A stretch of DNA of 64,000 nucleotides from Bradyrhizobium barranii subsp. barranii (GCF_017565645.3 NZ_CP086136.1:5129501-5193500), one strand, 5' to 3'. Positions 18,249-28,698 are shown, counted from the stretch's first letter. Notes: generated by a model from the sequence alone, not told the origin. Numbers and translations are program-made.

Positions 18249-18273
18249 AACGCGATGGGGGCCAAAGGGTTCC
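18249..18273 (-). promoter_or_regulatory. EcfG-type general stress promoter upstream of the CHASE3 kinase operon
   Basis: On the minus strand GGAAC (18269-18273) is separated by exactly 16 bases from CGTT (18249-18252), a perfect match to the sigma-EcfG consensus GGAAC-N16/17-CGTT. It lies in the 102-base gap between the accC stop and the GTG of the kinase, with an expected leader of about 55 bases. This would uncouple the cassette from the aroQ-acc operon and place it in the general stress response. Confidence 0.7.
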
Positions 18274-18287
18274 ATGGGGAGGGAGGG

Positions 18288-19643
<1,356 letters not shown>

Positions 19644-19702
19644 GGTGTCCTTAAGGGACTGGCGCGCGGGAAGCGGCTAGGGCGGCTGACCGCCCACGAC
19701 CA

Positions 19703-20191
19703 TTACTCAATGATGACGAGTGGCTCGCCGTACTCGACCGGCTGGCCGTCTTCGACCAGAATCTGCGTCACCGTGCCGGCGCGCGGCGAGGGGATCTGGT
19801 TCATGGTCTTCATGGCTTCGATGATCAGCAGCGTCTGGCCGATCGAGACCTTGCTGCCGACCTCGATGAACGGCTTGGCGCCGGGCTCCGGCGCCCAATA
19901 GGCGGTGCCGACCATCGGCGAGATCACCGCGCCCGGATGCTTCGACAGGTCGGCCGCGGCTGGCGCGGCGGCAGCTGCGGCTGCCGGCAGGATGGCGGGA
20001 GCGGCCGCCATCTGCATCGGCATGGTCGCGGCGACGCTGATGTTGCGGGCGACGCGCAGGCGAAGGCCGGCCCGTTCGATCTCGATCTCGGTGAGGCTGG
20101 TCTCATCGAGCAGAAGTGCGAGCTCGCGGACGAGCGCGGAATCCTCGCTGGAAAACTTTACGGCTGCTTTGTCGTCTGGCTGGCGCGCCAT
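19703..20191 (-). CDS. accB: Biotin carboxyl carrier protein of acetyl-CoA carboxylase
   Basis: Protein of 162 residues. The N-terminal part (1-70) is the dimerisation segment ([20 protein letters not shown]), followed by an Ala/Pro-rich flexible linker (about 60-85) and the biotinyl domain (about 88-162). The biotinylation site is the Lys of [10 protein letters not shown]; the [16 protein letters not shown] thumb region is present. The start at 20191 is the ATG giving the usual MARQPDD-type N-terminus; an upstream frame overlaps aroQ and is spurious. It lies 35 bases after aroQ and 59 before accC. Confidence 0.97.
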   Translation of the reverse strand: MARQPDDKAAVKFSSEDSALVRELALLLDETSLTEIEIERAGLRLRVARNISVAATMPMQMAAAPAILPAAAAAAAPAAADLSKHPGAVISPMVGTAYWAPEPGAKPFIEVGSKVSIGQTLLIIEAMKTMNQIPSPRAGTVTQILVEDGQPVEYGEPLVIIE

Positions 20192-20226
20192 GTTCTGATC
20201 CGAATGTTCTGTGTGAAGAGGGAGCG

Positions 20227-20694
20227 TCAGGCTTTGGGCTTGATGCCGAGCTTGGCTGCAAGGCCCTGGATCGCGAGGCGGTAGCCCTCGATGCCGAAAC
20301 CGCAGAGCGAGGCGAAGGCCGCGCGCGCGGTGTAGGAATGGTGACGGAAGCTCTCGCGGGCGTGGATGTTGGTCACGTGCACTTCGACGGTCGGAATCTG
20401 CACCGCGAGCAGCGCGTCGTGCAGCGCGATCGAGGTGTGCGAATAGCCGCCGGCATTGATGATGATGCCCTTCATCTTGCGGGCGTGCGCCTCGTGGATG
20501 AAGTCGATCAGCTCGCCTTCGCGGTTGGACTGCCGGCAGTCGGCCTTGAGGCCGTACGCCGCCGCCGCTTCGCGGCACAGCGTTTCGACGTCGGCCAGCG
20601 TCGCATGGCCATACTTCTCGGGCTCGCGCGTCCCCAACATGTTGAGGTTCGGCCCGTTGAGAACGAGGATCGTGTCGGTTGCTGGTTCGGCCAT
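20227..20694 (-). CDS. aroQ: Type II 3-dehydroquinate dehydratase
   Basis: Protein of 155 residues, the compact type II fold. Converts 3-dehydroquinate to 3-dehydroshikimate in the shikimate pathway. The catalytic Tyr region is [18 protein letters not shown], with the flexible lid around [24 protein letters not shown] and [19 protein letters not shown] (substrate Asn) and [18 protein letters not shown] (catalytic His) are complete. First gene of the operon with accB and accC, an order conserved in alphaproteobacteria and other bacteria. Confidence 0.97.
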   Translation of the reverse strand: MAEPATDTILVLNGPNLNMLGTREPEKYGHATLADVETLCREAAAAYGLKADCRQSNREGELIDFIHEAHARKMKGIIINAGGYSHTSIALHDALLAVQIPTVEVHVTNIHARESFRHHSYTARAAFASLCGFGIEGYRLAIQGLAAKLGIKPKA

Positions 20695-20896
20695 TCCAAT
20701 CCCGCAAGAGGTGCTTCGGCGTGGCGGGGGTTATAGGTAACAAAGCGCCCTAGGGGAAGCCTTGAAGGACCTCCCAGGGGGCTTCAAACAGCTCATCCGG
20801 GGTGCAAAAACCTGTGCGGAAGTTACGGAAATTGCTTGTTAACCAGTTCTAATCGTGGCTGCCGGGCGGGATAGGCAGGGGAGGCCGCCCAATAGG

Positions 20897-20930
20897 CCAA
20901 AAGCCCCTGCCGATCTCTCGGCAAGGGCTT
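20897..20930 (-). terminator. Terminator after the DUF1236 gene
   Basis: Thirteen-bp inverted repeat with one mismatch (20901-20913 and 20918-20930) and a 4-nt loop. On the minus strand it lies about 22 bases past the stop and runs into TTTT. It separates the DUF1236 gene from aroQ. Confidence 0.75.
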
Positions 20931-20951
20931 ATCGGGCGTCAGCCAGGCGGC

Positions 20952-21761
20952 TTAGCCTTCGATGATGTACACGATCTCGCGCGTCTGCGGACGGACGATG
21001 ATGTACTGTCCGCGGACGTAGATCACGTCATAGCCGCGCCACTCCGGATAGATTTCCACGATCCGGGGCGGCAGCGGATGGAAGCGAACGGACGCCGGGA
21101 TCGCGGCGCCGACCGAGATGTTGAAGTTGACGTTCGTGGTCTCTTCGATCTTGGTCGACTTGATCGCCGTTGAGATCTCGGACCGCTTCTCGGCAGGCGG
21201 TGCCGCAGCGGTCGCAGGCGCGGCGCCGGTCGTGGTCTGAGACTTGGTGTCGGCAGCCTTGCTGTCCGCGCCCTTGGTCTGGGCGTTCATGTTGCCGCTC
21301 TTGGTGTCAGTCTCGGTGCTCTTGGACTTGTCCATCTGGGACTTGTCCATCGTGCTCTTGGACTTGTCCTGCGCGGACTTGTCCTGCGCGCCTTGGGCGT
21401 GCTCACCCTTCGTCGCGCCGGCCTTCTCGTCAGCCGCGTTCTTGTTCATCGTGCCGGATTTTTCCATCCCGCCTGACTTTTCCATCGCACCGGATTTCTC
21501 CGTCGCGCCGGACGACTTCTCCTCGGCTGCTCCGCCGGGCTTCATGGCGCCTCCGGCCTGGCCGACGGTGCCCTTCTCGGGAGCGGCTTCCTTGCCCATC
21601 GCGCCACGTTCAGCTGCGCCGCCGGCGGGTTGCGAATGTTGCGTCGGCTGCGCACCGGCGCCACCACCGCTGTCGCGGTTCATGGTGCCCTGTGCGTTCG
21701 CCAGTCCGGTGCCTGCGACGAGCGCGAGCGCGGCAACCGAGATCATAAAGCGGTTAGACAT
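20952..21761 (-). CDS. DUF1236 domain-containing secreted protein
   Basis: Protein of 269 residues with a signal peptide (MSNRFMISVAALALVAGTGLANAQ) and GGAG upstream of the ATG. The middle (about 25-190) is low complexity: Gly/Ala-rich, then runs of short K-S-G and D-K-S-K units (EKSGAMEKSGGMEKSG, DKSAQDKSKSTMDKSQ) that should be disordered and highly charged. The C-terminal DUF1236 domain (about 205-269) has NVNFNISVGAAIPASVRFHPLP, EWRGYDVIYVRGQYIIV and the terminal REIVYIIEG. Function unknown; periplasmic. A perfect EcfG-type promoter upstream indicates stress-induced expression, as expected for a hydrophilic protective protein. Confidence 0.88.
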   Translation of the reverse strand: MSNRFMISVAALALVAGTGLANAQGTMNRDSGGGAGAQPTQHSQPAGGAAERGAMGKEAAPEKGTVGQAGGAMKPGGAAEEKSSGATEKSGAMEKSGGMEKSGTMNKNAADEKAGATKGEHAQGAQDKSAQDKSKSTMDKSQMDKSKSTETDTKSGNMNAQTKGADSKAADTKSQTTTGAAPATAAAPPAEKRSEISTAIKSTKIEETTNVNFNISVGAAIPASVRFHPLPPRIVEIYPEWRGYDVIYVRGQYIIVRPQTREIVYIIEG

Positions 21762-21805
21762 CGAATTCTCCTCACGTGTTTCTTTGCGTCATTGCCCGCG
21801 CCACC

Positions 21806-21830
21806 AACGAAAGGAGATTTGAGTTGTTCC
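21806..21830 (-). promoter_or_regulatory. EcfG-type general stress promoter for the DUF1236 gene
   Basis: On the minus strand GGAAC (21826-21830), 16 bases, then CGTT (21806-21809): an exact consensus match. The start codon at 21761 gives a leader of roughly 40 bases, with the ribosome site inside it. Confidence 0.75.
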
Positions 21831-21925
21831 GGAACATCGGCGGTTCCGGGGTATTTGTTTCTTAAACGCGAGATGAATGCGCGCGCGGGATTCGCGCCAG
21901 AATTCGCGCAAAGCTGCGGTCAACG

Positions 21926-21950
21926 AAAAAGGCCGGCTGTTCAGCCGGCC
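21926..21950 (-). terminator. Terminator after the DsbA-like gene
   Basis: Perfect 8-bp GC-rich stem (21931-21938 and 21943-21950) with a GAAC loop, followed on the minus strand by TTTTT. It is about 48 bases past the DsbA-like stop. Confidence 0.85.
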
Positions 21951-21997
21951 TCCTTGCATGCGTGAATTGTGAAACGCGCGATCAGCAGGTCGCCTTG

Positions 21998-22771
21998 TTA
22001 GCAAGTCGCCTTGCCGCAACGGGCAACGCCGATCTTTTCCTTCAGGCCTTCGAGGCCGACGGCGCCGATCACGATCTGCTTGCCGATCACGTAGCTCGGC
22101 GTGCCGTTCATGCCCATCGCTTCGGCAAGCTTGAAATTCTCCTCGATGGTGGCGCGCACTTCGGGGCTGCCGATGTCCTTCTCGATCTTGGCGGTGTCGA
22201 GGCCGGCTTCCTTGGCCGCCTGCAGCGCGCGCGCCTTGTCGGCGGCGCCACGGCCGCCGAGCAGCTTTTGGTGGAAGTCGAGATACTTCTTGCCGGTGGG
22301 ATCCTGCATGCGCACGGCGACCGCGACCTGTGCCGCTTCGACCGAGCCCTGGCTCAGCACCGGAAACTCCTTCAGCACGACCTTCAGCTTCGGATCGGCC
22401 TTCATGAGGTCGAGCATGTCGCCCATCGCGCGCTTGCAGTAGCCGCAATTGTAATCGAAGAACTCGACGAAGGTGACGTCGCCGTCCTTGTTGCCGAGCA
22501 CGACCTGGCGCGGCGAGTTGAAGATCGCATCGGAGTTCTGTGCGATGCTGGCTTCGTGCTTCTGCGTTTCGGCCGCGGCCTGGCGCTTGGTGAGCTCGGT
22601 CATCGCTTCCTCGAGCACCTCGGGATGGGTGACGAGATAGTTCTTGATGATCGCCTCGATGTCGGTGCGCTGGGCATCCGAGAAGCTGTCGGCCGACGCG
22701 GGCGCGGCTGCGCCGAACATGGCGAGCGCGAACAGCGCGGGAGCAAGCAGGCGCAGCGAAGGCATAGGCAA
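21998..22771 (-). CDS. DsbA-family thiol:disulfide oxidoreductase
   Basis: Protein of 257 residues with a signal peptide cleaved near ASA-DS (27-28), so periplasmic. An N-terminal helical extension (about 30-90: TDIEAIIKNYLVTHPEVLEEAM) precedes the thioredoxin fold with the active site NCGYCK (Cys 109 and Cys 112) and the cis-Pro loop NGTPSYVIG. This layout matches the ScsC/BdbD-like branch of DsbA proteins rather than classical DsbA, so isomerase or oxidase activity are both possible. Two further Cys at 252 and 257 end the protein (RCGKATC), which is unusual. It lies downstream of the M48 protease gene with an 86-base gap. Confidence 0.9.
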   Translation of the reverse strand: MPMPSLRLLAPALFALAMFGAAAPASADSFSDAQRTDIEAIIKNYLVTHPEVLEEAMTELTKRQAAAETQKHEASIAQNSDAIFNSPRQVVLGNKDGDVTFVEFFDYNCGYCKRAMGDMLDLMKADPKLKVVLKEFPVLSQGSVEAAQVAVAVRMQDPTGKKYLDFHQKLLGGRGAADKARALQAAKEAGLDTAKIEKDIGSPEVRATIEENFKLAEAMGMNGTPSYVIGKQIVIGAVGLEGLKEKIGVARCGKATC

Positions 22772-22857
22772 ATCCTCTTATCGAAAGCTGGTTTCGGAAA
22801 ACGTCCCGGCGGACTTAAGCTCGGTGTCGTGACGTGTCAGGCGTCGTCTTGGTCGCG

Positions 22858-24261
22858 TTAGTTGCGCGGCGGCTTGGCCGCCACGATGTCGTCGGCCTTG
22901 ACCCATCCGGGCGTGCCGACGGCGAAACGGGTTTTCGCGCGCGTGGCGAGCTCGCGGGCGGTCTTGTTGTCGCCGCGCAGATAAGCGGCCTGCGCCGACG
23001 CCAGATCCGCCTCGGCATAGTCGCCCTTCCGGCCATAGGCCATCGCGAGCTGCATATAACCGAGCGCAGCCTCCGGTTCCCGTGCCACCGCGGCCCGGAG
23101 AATCCGAACGGCATCATCGGTGTAGGCCTTATTATCCGATCCAACCAGAGCCTGCCCAAGTAACATCTCGATGAGGGGCGCGTTGTTGGACAGCTGCACC
23201 GCCTTGCGCAGGGCAGGGATCGCCTCGGCCGGCTTGCCGCCCTCCAGCAGGGCCTGGCCGCGCACCTCGTAGAAATACGGGTTGTTCGGCTGGACCTGGA
23301 TCAGCGCATCGATCTGGGCCAGGGCGCTGCGCAAATCGCCGTGCAGATAGGTGCTGATGGCGCGGGCATAGCGCGCCGGCATGCTGTCGTTCGTCTGGGG
23401 GTAGCGGCGGTAGACCGTCTCCGGCCGCTCCATGAACGCGGAAATCTTGGCGCGCGCCATGTCGTGGCGGAGCTGGAGCGCGGGATCGTCCTTCTTGTCC
23501 CAATAGGGGCTGGAACTGGCGAATTCCTGAAGCGACGCGACGCGCTCGGCGGGCATCGGATGCGACTGGAGATAGGGATCGGTGCCGCGGGCAGCGAACA
23601 GGCTCTCGCTGGTGAAGCGCTTGAAGGTCTCGTACATGCCCTTCGGCGACTGCTGGGTCGCGGTCAGGAATTTCACGCCGGCGCGGTCGGCGTTCTCCTC
23701 CTGCTGGCGCTGATAGGACAGCAGCGTGCGGCGGATCATCTCCTGCGGTCCGGCGATGGCGGCAGCACCGGCATTGGCGAGCCCGTTGTTGCCGGCGCTG
23801 TTGCTGCCGCGGGTGCTGCCCACGGCGATCGCGCCGGCCCCGAGCAGCATGGCGATGATCATCTGGGTCTGGGCGTTGGCGAGCTGTTCGCGCAGCTTGG
23901 ACAGATGGCCGCCGGCCAGATGTCCGGTCTCGTGCGCGAGCACGCCGATGATCTGGTTCGGCGTCTCCGACTGCATGATCGCGCCGTAATTGACGAAGAT
24001 GCGGCGGCCGTCCGCGACGAACGCGTTGAACGAGCCCTCGTTGATGATCACCATCTGGATGTTCTGCTTTTCCAGACCGGCAACGCGCAGGATCGGGCGC
24101 GTGTATTCGCGCAGCAGCTGCTCGGTTTCGGTGTCGCGCAGGATCGGCGGCCCCTTGGCCTGCGCATGCACGGCCGGCATCGGCAACAACGCGATCGCCG
24201 CGGCGGTGACGAGGGCGGTGAGGGAGGAGGCCTTCTTGCGCAATGCGATCTGGAGCAACAT
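22858..24261 (-). CDS. M48 family metalloprotease with TPR domain (BepA-like)
   Basis: Protein of 467 residues with a signal peptide (cleaved near VHAQA). The zinc protease domain has HETGH (His 110, Glu 111, His 114) and the third ligand in QEENADRAG (about Glu 189). The C-terminal half (about 290-460) is tetratricopeptide-like (RYARAISTYLHGDLRSALAQ, YYEVRGQALLEGG, LGYMQLAMAYGRKGDY). This is the layout of periplasmic BepA/YfgC, which degrades or assists misfolded outer-membrane proteins such as LptD. Envelope quality control is inferred from that family. Neighbouring DsbA-like gene fits a periplasmic folding role. Divergent from the aminotransferase gene. Confidence 0.9.
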   Translation of the reverse strand: MLLQIALRKKASSLTALVTAAAIALLPMPAVHAQAKGPPILRDTETEQLLREYTRPILRVAGLEKQNIQMVIINEGSFNAFVADGRRIFVNYGAIMQSETPNQIIGVLAHETGHLAGGHLSKLREQLANAQTQMIIAMLLGAGAIAVGSTRGSNSAGNNGLANAGAAAIAGPQEMIRRTLLSYQRQQEENADRAGVKFLTATQQSPKGMYETFKRFTSESLFAARGTDPYLQSHPMPAERVASLQEFASSSPYWDKKDDPALQLRHDMARAKISAFMERPETVYRRYPQTNDSMPARYARAISTYLHGDLRSALAQIDALIQVQPNNPYFYEVRGQALLEGGKPAEAIPALRKAVQLSNNAPLIEMLLGQALVGSDNKAYTDDAVRILRAAVAREPEAALGYMQLAMAYGRKGDYAEADLASAQAAYLRGDNKTARELATRAKTRFAVGTPGWVKADDIVAAKPPRN

Positions 24262-24439
24262 CAGGCGGTCTGGGTCAAACGGTCTTGATCAAGCAGTTTC
24301 GTGATTGGTTTTTGGCGATTGGCGGCGGACCGGATACGAGATATGCCCTTATGAGCCGTACAATGCGGCCAGTCTGGGGCGCAAGCGCCCCGTTTCCCGG
24401 ACCGAACCGACCGGTTCGCCAGCGAAATAGCAGAATTCG

Positions 24440-25627
24440 ATGCACGATGCGACATTGAGGAACCGGGTGGGGCAGTGGCTCGAGCCCTCCCGCCGCAGCG
24501 ATGTTCCCCCGTTCATGGTGATGGACGTGATGGCCGCCGCGGCCCGAATCGAGGCGGCAGGCGGCCATGTCATCCACATGGAGGTCGGCCAGCCCGCAAC
24601 CGGCGCCCCAAAGACCGCGATCGCGGCCGCCCATGCGGCGCTCGAGGCGGGGCGGATCGATTACACCTCCGCGCTCGGCATCCCCTCATTGCGCGAACGC
24701 ATCGCGTGCCACTATCGGGATGCCTATGGCTGTGATGTCAGCCCCGAGCGGATCGTGGTGACGACAGGCTCCTCCGGCGGTTTCATCCTGGCCTTCCTGT
24801 CGATGTTCGCGCCCGGCGACCGCGTCGCCGTGACGGTGCCGGGCTATCCGCCCTACCGTCACATCCTCACCGCGCTTGGTTGCGAGCCGGTGCTGATCGA
24901 GACCACCAATGACACGCGCCACGCGCTGACCGGCGAGGCGCTGCTGGCGGCGCATCGCAAGGCGCCGCTGAAGGGCGTGCTGGTCGGCAGCCCGGCCAAT
25001 CCGACGGGGACGATGATGTCCCGCGAGGCGCTTGCCGGCCTGATCGCTGCGGCGGAAGACGCCGGCATCCGCTTCATCTCCGACGAGATCTATCACGGGC
25101 TCGACTACGCGTTTCCGGCGGCAACGGCGGCGGCGATGTCGGAGCACGCACTCGTGATCAACTCGTTCTCGAAATATTTTTGCATGACGGGCTGGCGCGT
25201 CGGCTGGATGGTCGTGCCCGAGATCCTGGTGCGACCGATCGAGCGGCTGCAGCAGAACCTCTCGATCTCGGTGCCGTCATTGTCGCAAATCGCGGCCGAG
25301 GCCGCCTTCGACGGCGCAGCCGAAATGGAGGAGATCAAGCACGGCTATCAGGAAAACCGGCGCATCCTGATCGAGGGATTGCCCAAGGCGGGCCTCAGCA
25401 AGTTCCTGCCTGCCGACGGCGCCTTCTATCTCTATGCCGACGTCTCGGACTTCACCTCGGACAGTTTCGAATTCGCCAAGCAGATGCTGGAGCAGGCGCA
25501 CGTTGCGGCCACGCCGGGTCTCGATTTCGATCCCATCCATGGTCGTTCGTTCATACGGCTCTCCTATGCGCGTTCGGCAGCGGAGATGCGGGAGGCAGTT
25601 GACCGGATCGCTCACTGGCTTAAATAG
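24440..25627 (+). CDS. PLP-dependent class I/II aminotransferase
   Basis: Protein of 395 residues, fold type I. Substrate segment HMEVGQPATGAPK, cofactor-phosphate region TTGSSGGF, the Asn of SPANPTGTM, the Asp/Tyr pair ISDEIYHGL, the Schiff-base Lys in NSFSKYFCMTGWRVGW, and the C-terminal Arg in GRSFIRLSYA are all present. Aspartate or broad-specificity aminotransferase of the AspC/AAT I-gamma type; substrate not determinable. Divergent from the M48 gene by 178 bases; followed on the same strand by bioY after 50 bases. Confidence 0.9.
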   Translation: MHDATLRNRVGQWLEPSRRSDVPPFMVMDVMAAAARIEAAGGHVIHMEVGQPATGAPKTAIAAAHAALEAGRIDYTSALGIPSLRERIACHYRDAYGCDVSPERIVVTTGSSGGFILAFLSMFAPGDRVAVTVPGYPPYRHILTALGCEPVLIETTNDTRHALTGEALLAAHRKAPLKGVLVGSPANPTGTMMSREALAGLIAAAEDAGIRFISDEIYHGLDYAFPAATAAAMSEHALVINSFSKYFCMTGWRVGWMVVPEILVRPIERLQQNLSISVPSLSQIAAEAAFDGAAEMEEIKHGYQENRRILIEGLPKAGLSKFLPADGAFYLYADVSDFTSDSFEFAKQMLEQAHVAATPGLDFDPIHGRSFIRLSYARSAAEMREAVDRIAHWLK

Positions 25628-25677
25628 CCGCGAGTTTTCGACAGCCGTTTCGACACCAGCCCTGCGGAGTTCCAACT

Positions 25678-26292
25678 TTGTCTGACCGTTCCCTCCCGTC
25701 CGTCGCCACGCCGCATTCTCCTCTCGCCGCATTGATGTGGCCGACCCGTCCGGGTGAAACCGTCGGCGCACTTCGCGCCGTCGTGCTGATTGCGCTCGGC
25801 ACCGCCTTGATGGCGCTATCAGCCAAAGTGAATCTGCCGCTGCCTTACGTGCCCATGACCCTGCAGACGCTGGTCGTGCTGGTGATCGGCGCCGCCTATG
25901 GCTGGCGCCTTGGCAGCGCAACCATGATCGCCTACCTCGCCGAAGGCGCGATGGGGCTGCCGGTGTTCGCCGGTCCGGTCGGTGGAATTGCACCGCTGCT
26001 CGGCCCGACTGCCGGCTATCTGTATGGCTTCGTGCTGGCTGCCTTTATCACCGGCTGGCTGGCCGAGCGCGGCTGGGATCGCAACGTCGTGTTCCTGTTT
26101 GGAGCAATGGCGCTCGCCCATGTCGTCATCTTCATCGCCGGCTTCGGCTGGCTGGCCTACGTCATCGGCCTTGGCGCAACCAAGGCCTGGGCGGTCGGCG
26201 TCGCGCCGTTCATTGCGGCATCGGTGGTCAAGAACGCGCTGGGCGCCGCGCTGATGCCGGCGGCCCGCCGGATCGTCGATCGACGCGGGTAA
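25678..26292 (+). CDS. bioY: Biotin transporter BioY
   Basis: Membrane protein of 204 residues, S component of an ECF biotin transporter or a solitary transporter. The start is TTG at 25678, supported by GGAG seven bases upstream. Five or six hydrophobic helices follow; BioY signatures are AKVNLPLPYVPMTLQTLVV, AYLAEGAMGLPVFAG and GPTAGYLYGFVLAA. No bioMN energy module is visible, so it may act alone, as shown for some rhizobial BioY proteins, or share a distant module. Uptake of biotin also serves AccB elsewhere in the window. Confidence 0.93.
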   Translation: MSDRSLPSVATPHSPLAALMWPTRPGETVGALRAVVLIALGTALMALSAKVNLPLPYVPMTLQTLVVLVIGAAYGWRLGSATMIAYLAEGAMGLPVFAGPVGGIAPLLGPTAGYLYGFVLAAFITGWLAERGWDRNVVFLFGAMALAHVVIFIAGFGWLAYVIGLGATKAWAVGVAPFIAASVVKNALGAALMPAARRIVDRRG

Positions 26293-26324
26293 AGCGCACC
26301 ATTCCGAGCAGTTCCGATTGACAG

Positions 26325-26351
26325 AGCCGGCCAAGTTGATCTTGGCTGGCT
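26325..26351 (+). terminator. Hairpin between bioY and dctA
   Basis: Eleven-bp inverted repeat with one mismatch (AGCCGGCCAAG at 26325-26335, CTTGGCTGGCT at 26341-26351), 5-nt loop. No proper T run follows, so it may be an attenuator or mRNA-stability element instead of a strong terminator. Confidence 0.5.
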
Positions 26352-26375
26352 CTGAGTTTGAGGGGGAGTGAAACA

Positions 26376-27710
26376 ATGACGACGACAACGATGGCGGGGG
26401 CGCCGGTCGCACCGGCCGCCGCCAAGCCGTGGTACAAGGTTCTCTACGTCCAGGTGCTGATCGCCATCGTGCTCGGCGCCTTGGTCGGCTGGCTGTGGCC
26501 GTCGCTCGCCACCAACGAGTGGATCAAGGCGATGGGCGACGGCTTCATCAAGCTGATCAAGATGGTGATTGCGCCGATCATCTTCTGCACCGTGGTCTCC
26601 GGCATCGCGCATATCCAGGACGCAAAGAAGGTCGGCCGCATCGGCGTCAAGGCGCTGGTCTATTTCGAGGTCGTCTCGACCTTCGCGCTGGTGATCGGAC
26701 TCATCATCGGCAACCTGGTGAAGCCGGGTGCGGGTTTCGGCAGCGCCGCCGCCAACGCGCAGGCCGTCGCCAACTACGCCAAGCAGGCCGAGGGCCAGAG
26801 GTCGGTCGACTTCATCCTGCACATCATCCCCGACACCGTGGTCGGCGCCTTCGCGCAAGGCGAGATCCTGCAGGTGTTGCTGTTCTCGGTGCTGTTCGGC
26901 TTCGCTATCATGGGCCTCGGCGAGCGCGGCCATACCATCCGCAGCTTCATCGATGACGCCGCGCATGCGGTGTTCGGAGTCATCTCCATCGTGATGCGCG
27001 CGGCGCCGATCGGCGCCTTCGGCGCAATGGCCTACACCATCGGCAAGTTCGGCACCGGGGCGATCCTCAACCTGGTCGGCCTGATCGCGACGTTCTACGT
27101 CACCGCGGCGCTGTTCGTGTTCGTCGTGCTCGGAACCATCGCGCGCCTCGCCGGCTTCTCCATCTTCAAGTTCCTGGCCTACATCAAGGACGAGCTGCTG
27201 ATCGTGCTCGGTACCTCGTCCTCGGAAAGCGCGTTGCCGTCCTTGATGGAGAAGCTCGAGCGCCTCGGCTGCTCGAAGTCGGTGGTCGGTCTCGTGGTGC
27301 CCACGGGCTATTCGTTCAATCTCGACGGCACCAACATCTACATGACGCTGGCGACGCTGTTCATCGCGCAGGCGCTTGGCTTCGATCTCTCCTTCGGCCA
27401 GCAGCTCACCATCCTGGTGGTGGCGATGCTGACCTCGAAGGGTGCCTCCGGCATCACCGGCGCGGGCTTCATCACGCTGGCCGCGACGCTCGCCGTGGTC
27501 GATCCGCGCCTCGTGCCGGGCATGGCGATCGTGCTCGGAATCGACAAGTTCATGAGCGAGTGCCGCGCGCTGACCAACCTCTGTGGCAACGGCGTGGCCT
27601 GCGTGATCGTCGCCTGGTGGGAAGGTGAGCTCGACCGCGACAAGCTCAACGCCAACCTCGCCAGGCAGATCGATCCGACCGACTTGGAGACGGCCGTCAC
27701 GACGGACTGA
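26376..27710 (+). CDS. dctA: C4-dicarboxylate transporter DctA
   Basis: Protein of 444 residues; the ATG at 26376 follows GGGGGAG by seven bases. Sodium or proton-coupled symporter for succinate, fumarate and malate in the inner membrane (DAACS family). Helix 1 [19 protein letters not shown], the serine-rich re-entrant loop [22 protein letters not shown] in helix 7 and the second hairpin [16 protein letters not shown] are intact, as is [19 protein letters not shown]. In rhizobia DctA feeds bacteroids in symbiosis; no DctB/DctD or clear sigma-54 promoter is visible here, so the physiological role is open. Confidence 0.95.
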   Translation: MTTTTMAGAPVAPAAAKPWYKVLYVQVLIAIVLGALVGWLWPSLATNEWIKAMGDGFIKLIKMVIAPIIFCTVVSGIAHIQDAKKVGRIGVKALVYFEVVSTFALVIGLIIGNLVKPGAGFGSAAANAQAVANYAKQAEGQRSVDFILHIIPDTVVGAFAQGEILQVLLFSVLFGFAIMGLGERGHTIRSFIDDAAHAVFGVISIVMRAAPIGAFGAMAYTIGKFGTGAILNLVGLIATFYVTAALFVFVVLGTIARLAGFSIFKFLAYIKDELLIVLGTSSSESALPSLMEKLERLGCSKSVVGLVVPTGYSFNLDGTNIYMTLATLFIAQALGFDLSFGQQLTILVVAMLTSKGASGITGAGFITLAATLAVVDPRLVPGMAIVLGIDKFMSECRALTNLCGNGVACVIVAWWEGELDRDKLNANLARQIDPTDLETAVTTD

Positions 27711-27736
27711 TCTGCCGGTGGCGGCGCCGCGCGCCG

Positions 27737-28621
27737 TCAGACCTTGAAGTAGTAGGGCTGGTCGAGATCCTCGATCAGCCCTTTTTCTTTGGGCTCCCAG
27801 CCGAGCAAAGCGCGCGTCCTGGCGCTTGAGGTCGGAACGTCGATGCCGGCGAATTGTGCGAACCAGCCGAAATGCGCGGCCGCTTCCTCAGGCGATTTGG
27901 ACACGACGGGGACGCCGAGCCTTCGGCCGATCACCTCTGCAATCGCCTTGAACGGCACGCCTTCCTCGGCGATCGCATGATAGCGCCGCGCGGTCGCACC
28001 TTGCTCCAGCGCGAGACGATAGACGCGCGCGGCGTCGAGGCGGTGCGCGGCCGGCCAGCGGTTTTGACCTTCGCCGATATAGGCCGCGGCGCCTTTCTCC
28101 CGGGCGAGCGCGATCAGGCGCGGCACGAAGCCATGGTCGCCCTCGCCATGGGTCGTGGGCGGCAGCCGCACGATGCCGGTGCGGACGCCGCGCTCTGCGA
28201 GGTCTTCGGCAGTGGCTTCCGAGACGCGCGGAAAGTGGCGGGCCGCCGCATCGTCTTCGGTCGCGAGCCGTCCGGGCGTCAGTAGCGCCACACCTGATGT
28301 GACGATGAGAGGGCGGTCGGAGCCTTTGAGCTCCTCACCAAGCGCGAGGATCGCGCGGCGGTCGAGCTCGCAATTGTCGGCGAATTTCGAGAAGTCGTGG
28401 TTGAAGCCGAGATGCAGCACACCATCCGAAGCGGCGGCGCCGCCGCGTAAGGATGCATGATCCTCCAGCGACCCACGATGGACCTCGGCGCCCATCGCGG
28501 TGAGCGCTGCGGCGCCGGCATCGGAGCGGGCGAGGCCGAGCACGCTATGGCCGGCGGCCAACAGATCTCGAACGACGGCGGAGCCGACGAAGCCGGTGGC
28601 ACCGGTAACGAATACACGCAT
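27737..28621 (-). CDS. NAD-dependent epimerase/SDR-family oxidoreductase
   Basis: Protein of 294 residues from the ATG at 28621, with TGGAG seven bases upstream; the frame extends ten codons further without similarity. Extended/atypical SDR with the Rossmann motif [23 protein letters not shown], and SGVALL in place of a clear catalytic Ser; the usual YxxxK is not evident, so it may be an NADP-binding atypical SDR. Substrate unknown. It is divergent from an XRE-type regulator across a 91-base gap with direct repeats, the usual arrangement for these pairs. Confidence 0.85.
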   Translation of the reverse strand: MRVFVTGATGFVGSAVVRDLLAAGHSVLGLARSDAGAAALTAMGAEVHRGSLEDHASLRGGAAASDGVLHLGFNHDFSKFADNCELDRRAILALGEELKGSDRPLIVTSGVALLTPGRLATEDDAAARHFPRVSEATAEDLAERGVRTGIVRLPPTTHGEGDHGFVPRLIALAREKGAAAYIGEGQNRWPAAHRLDAARVYRLALEQGATARRYHAIAEEGVPFKAIAEVIGRRLGVPVVSKSPEEAAAHFGWFAQFAGIDVPTSSARTRALLGWEPKEKGLIEDLDQPYYFKV

Positions 28622-28665
28622 GCGAAATCTCCAGATGTTGGTGGAGAGAACCATCTGCGCTAGAG

Positions 28666-28698
28666 TTATCCGGGTAAAGTAGTGACATTATCAGGGTA
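28666..28698 (+). promoter_or_regulatory. Direct-repeat operator between the SDR gene and the XRE regulator
   Basis: TTATCCGGGTA (28666-28676) and TTATCAGGGTA (28688-28698) are 22 bp apart, two helical turns, in a 91-base divergent promoter region. The second overlaps a TATAAT-like -10 (28697-28702) ten bases before the regulator start codon, so a bound protein would block it. A likely site for the regulator encoded at 28713. Confidence 0.6.

Noticed and set aside
26281..26375. Sigma-54 promoter for dctA
   Set aside because: No TGGCAC-N5-TTGC with correct GG/GC spacing; the nearest string (TTGGCTGGCTCTGAGTTTG) has the wrong register.
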